54,382 bases of DNA from an uncultured bacterium (lineage in GTDB: Bacteria > Chloroflexota > Anaerolineae > J036 > Brachytrichaceae): contig CAIXPS010000364.1 of the NCBI GenBank assembly GCA_903921365.1, positions 1-54,382 of the forward strand, read 5' to 3'. This document shows positions 52,268 to 54,382 of this stretch, piece by piece (the first letter of the stretch is position 1; each line of letters starts with the position of its first letter). The position numbers were made by a program, and so were the translations under genes. A model generated the notes under the pieces. The model ran no database searches, was not told where the DNA came from, and saw nothing but the letters and a program-made list of their open reading frames with translations.

Positions 52268-54049
52268 TTAGTCCACTCTTAACGTGTTGACCGGATCGGG
52301 CGCGCGATTGAGCACTTCTTCCATCGATTCGGCGGCAGTCATCCGCTGCAACTCCAGGACGTGCTGGTAATAACCGCCCCCGCGCAACAGCTCCTCATGC
52401 GTGCCCTGTTCAAATATCGCGCCTTCGCGCAGCACGATGATATGGTCGGCCTTCTGCACGGTGGACATGCGGTGCGCGATCAGGATCGTGGTGCGCCCCT
52501 GCATGACCGAGCTAATCGCATCTTGCAACAGGCGTTCGGTTTCGGCGTCCACCGCCGACATAGAGTCGTCAAGAATCAGGATTCTCGGGTTGAGCAGAAT
52601 TGCGCGCGCGATGGCGATCCTTTGGCGTTGTCCGCCGGACAAACCAGTGCCGCGCTCGCCGATCAGTGTCTTGTAGCCTTCGGGCAGGGCGGTGATGAAG
52701 TCGTGCGCCTGGGCCAGCCGCGCCGCGCGCTCAATTTCGTCCTGCCCGGCATCGGGTCGCCCGAGCGCGATGTTGTCGCCAATAGAGGCAGAGAACAAGA
52801 GCCCATCCTGCGCGACGATGCCGACCTGGCGGCGCAACTCGTCAAGGTTGAGCGAGCGCACGTCGTGGCCGTCCACCAGCACACGGCCCGATGTCGTGTC
52901 GTAGAAGCGGCCAAGCAGGTTCACCAGCGTGCTCTTGCCGGCGCCAGTCGCGCCAACCAACGCCAGTGAAGTGCCTGTAGGCACATGCAGGTTGATATCC
53001 TTCAACGCGTGCGCTTTAGCTGTGGCATATTTGAAGCTGACATTTTCGTAGCGCACGTCGCCGCGAATTTCGCCCAGTTTCTCCGCATGCTCCGGCGACT
53101 TGATGCGCACAGGCTCATCCAGCATTTCGAAGATGCGCACGGCGGCTGTGGAGGTCTGGCCGAGTGCGGTCAACTGCGTGCCAAGTGAGTTAGCGGCGCC
53201 CAGCATCAGGCCGGTGTAGCTGATTGACGCGACCAGCGTGCCCAGTGTGATGCCGCCGTTGATCACCTGATACCCGCCAACAATGATCAGCGTCAATTGC
53301 ATCAGGCGCGGGATGGCCGCAATGAACGGGTAGCGCGAGTACCAGCGTTGGTTAGCGAGCACATTCAGCCGGCGCAATTCACTCACCGCTTTTTCGTACT
53401 TGGTCTGCTCCTGCGGTTCCTGCGCGAATGACTTGACCACTTTGATCCCCGACAGACTGTCCTGCAGCACGCTGGACGCGACCGCGTTCTGCTCCTGAAT
53501 GTTGCGGTTGATCGAACGCCAGCGCTGATACAGGATGTACAGCGTGATGCCGGAGAGGACTGTCGGGACAATGGCAATGCCAGCCATCGTCGCATCCAGC
53601 GTGATCAACGCGACCAGCATGACGATGATGACCGTCACTTGCAGCGTCGCATCGATGAGGATGAAGGCGAGGAACACGCGCGTGCTCTCGACATCACTCG
53701 TGATGCGCGACATCAGCCGGCCGGTCTGCTCATTGTCGTAGAAACCGTAAGACAGCGCCAGCAGTTTCTTGTACAACGCAGTGCGGATATCGGTGATCAC
53801 CACTTGCCCGAGACGCTCGCGGTCGCGGCCATAGAAATACTGCGCGATGGCGCGGATCAGGGCGACGCCGAAGAGAAACGCGATGTAACCAGGCAGCAGA
53901 CCGATTTGCTTGCCTGCGATGACGTCATCAACAATGGCTTTGGTGACGACCGGGGCTACCGTCATCAGCCCCGCCAGCGCCAGGTTGAGAATAGCCAACC
54001 ACAGCACCAACGACCAGTGAGGCTTTAAAAAGCCTAACAACCTTCTCAT
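52268..54049 (-). CDS. ABC exporter half, degenerate NBD
   Basis: 593 residues. Six-helix transmembrane domain and ATPase with Walker A G-A-T-G-A-G-K-S-T, signature L-S-G-G-Q-R-Q-R, Walker B I-L-I-L-D-D (Asp where the catalytic Glu is normal) and H-loop I-A-H-R-M-S-T. An Asp here marks the degenerate ATP site of heterodimeric exporters; the mate is the next gene, which keeps the Glu. The start ATG 54049 has only a poor Shine-Dalgarno. Upstream lies a remnant of a GH43-like gene, so the promoter of the whole operon is not obvious. Confidence 0.93.
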   Translation of the reverse strand: MRRLLGFLKPHWSLVLWLAILNLALAGLMTVAPVVTKAIVDDVIAGKQIGLLPGYIAFLFGVALIRAIAQYFYGRDRERLGQVVITDIRTALYKKLLALSYGFYDNEQTGRLMSRITSDVESTRVFLAFILIDATLQVTVIIVMLVALITLDATMAGIAIVPTVLSGITLYILYQRWRSINRNIQEQNAVASSVLQDSLSGIKVVKSFAQEPQEQTKYEKAVSELRRLNVLANQRWYSRYPFIAAIPRLMQLTLIIVGGYQVINGGITLGTLVASISYTGLMLGAANSLGTQLTALGQTSTAAVRIFEMLDEPVRIKSPEHAEKLGEIRGDVRYENVSFKYATAKAHALKDINLHVPTGTSLALVGATGAGKSTLVNLLGRFYDTTSGRVLVDGHDVRSLNLDELRRQVGIVAQDGLLFSASIGDNIALGRPDAGQDEIERAARLAQAHDFITALPEGYKTLIGERGTGLSGGQRQRIAIARAILLNPRILILDDSMSAVDAETERLLQDAISSVMQGRTTILIAHRMSTVQKADHIIVLREGAIFEQGTHEELLRGGGYYQHVLELQRMTAAESMEEVLNRAPDPVNTLRVD

Positions 54050-54098
54050 TCATCACATTGTGCCACATGCTGTGGAAAGGTAAAGGCCAGACATAATT

Positions 54099-54263
54099 GA
54101 TGTAGTAACTGTCGCCGTTAGCCCATACCGGCGTGCCAAAGATGATGTACGGCGTTTGAGCTTCGTCATCTTCGATAAACACCGCCGGGTCATACTGCCG
54201 GGTTGGCGTCAGCCCTTCCCGCAACACTGGCCCGCACAGCGCATCGTGAAGTGGGCCTTCCAC
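54099..54263 (-). pseudogene. GH43-like remnant
   Basis: About 55 codons from GTG 54263 resemble the core of a GH43-type arabinanase/xylosidase: T-P-T-R-Q-Y-D-P-A-V-F-I-E-D-D, then T-P-Y-I-I-F-G-T-P-V-W-A-N-G-D-S-Y-Y-I. The D-P-A-V-F-I-x-D-D pattern is characteristic of the five-bladed propeller. After this the frame reads through unrelated residues into the ABC gene start, and upstream lies the stop of a PlsY-like gene. So both ends of the glycosidase are missing; it is probably a relic left by a deletion or an insertion at this junction. Confidence 0.5.
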
Positions 54264-54382
54264 TAAGAATTTCCGCGCTTGAATACCGACACGCGTTTCT
54301 CCTTCCCGCTCACCAGCCGGACGATGTTCGGTCGCAGGGCGATCACGACCAGGACGACGATGCCCCAGCCGAACGCGGCGTA
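54263..54382 (-). CDS. PlsY-like acyltransferase, C-terminal 39 residues (rest outside window)
   Basis: The frame is open to the window edge. It reads a last membrane helix (W-G-I-V-V-L-V-V-I-A-L) followed by R-P-N-I-V-R-L-V-S-G-K-E-K-R. The pattern helix then (R)-x-N-I-x-R-L-x-x-G-x-E is the usual C-terminus of PlsY, the acyl-phosphate:glycerol-3-phosphate acyltransferase. The call rests on a short tail only. Its stop at 54263-54265 touches the start of the GH43-like remnant. Confidence 0.5.
   Translation of the reverse strand, partial: YAAFGWGIVVLVVIALRPNIVRLVSGKEKRVSVFKRGNS

Noticed and set aside
1-54382. CRISPR arrays
   Set aside because: All repeated sequences seen are protein-coding tandem repeats or short intergenic motifs; there is no array of identical repeats separated by unique spacers of equal length.
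1-54382. tRNA or rRNA genes
   Set aside because: No intergenic region contains a cloverleaf-like set of stems with T-loop sequence or rRNA-like conserved stretches.

Overview
The window is one continuous, gene-dense piece of chromosome (GC roughly 57-60 %), most likely from a member of the Chloroflexota (Anaerolineae-like). This rests on several traits. There is a class II HMG-CoA reductase. Secreted lipoproteins carry Thr/Pro/Ala-rich linkers. Giant PKD/Ig-like surface proteins end in a short aromatic-x-Pro-hydrophobic motif. A glycoside-hydrolase-like GHL6/trimerisation protein is present, LPS or outer-membrane genes are absent, and several plus-strand genes have a -10 box 7-9 nt before the start codon. 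The taxonomic call is an inference. No rRNA, tRNA or CRISPR array was seen.

Left part (1-13.6 kb): the 3' end of a PKD-repeat surface protein; a seven-PAS HD-GYP c-di-GMP phosphodiesterase; a Tat-exported ferritin-like protein; a PCYCGCG lipoprotein with a short truncated-looking cupredoxin; a NarL-type response regulator translationally coupled to a histidine kinase; a cupredoxin lipoprotein; and an unrecognised 604-residue protein.

Secreted giants (13.7-28.3 kb, minus strand): a 2172-residue Ig-like repeat protein, an RCC1-repeat protein, a 1625-residue multicopper oxidase whose cupredoxin core is interrupted by two blocks of Gly-rich beta repeats, and a lipoprotein.

Middle (28.4-34.6 kb): class II HMG-CoA reductase (mevalonate metabolism), an ABC exporter coupled to a GHL6-type glycoside hydrolase, and an aldo/keto reductase of the YghZ type.

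SGNH array (34.6-43.9 kb): six paralogous exported SGNH-like proteins, two with LysM plus SH3b domains and three with an SH3-like N-terminus. Three point right and three point left. In four of the six the nucleophile Ser of GDS is Cys, and in four the oxyanion Asn is Gly. A tnpB-only IS200/IS605-type element sits between two of them.

Right part (44.8-54.4 kb, minus strand): the most interesting section. A tightly packed operon encodes a heterodimeric ABC exporter, a putative SseB-like duplicated protein, a 47-residue single-span microprotein ending W-I-Y-Q-G-F, an MBOAT, an SGNH protein, an acyl carrier protein and a FAAL-like acyl-AMP ligase. Component for component this matches the Dlt teichoic-acid D-alanylation machine (DltX, B, D, C, A), but with a fatty-acyl-AMP-ligase-type activating enzyme. 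It is proposed as a Dlt-like envelope O-acylation system. The neighbouring SGNH array could act on the same acylated polymer (inference). The window ends with a GH43-like remnant and the C-terminus of a PlsY-like acyltransferase.
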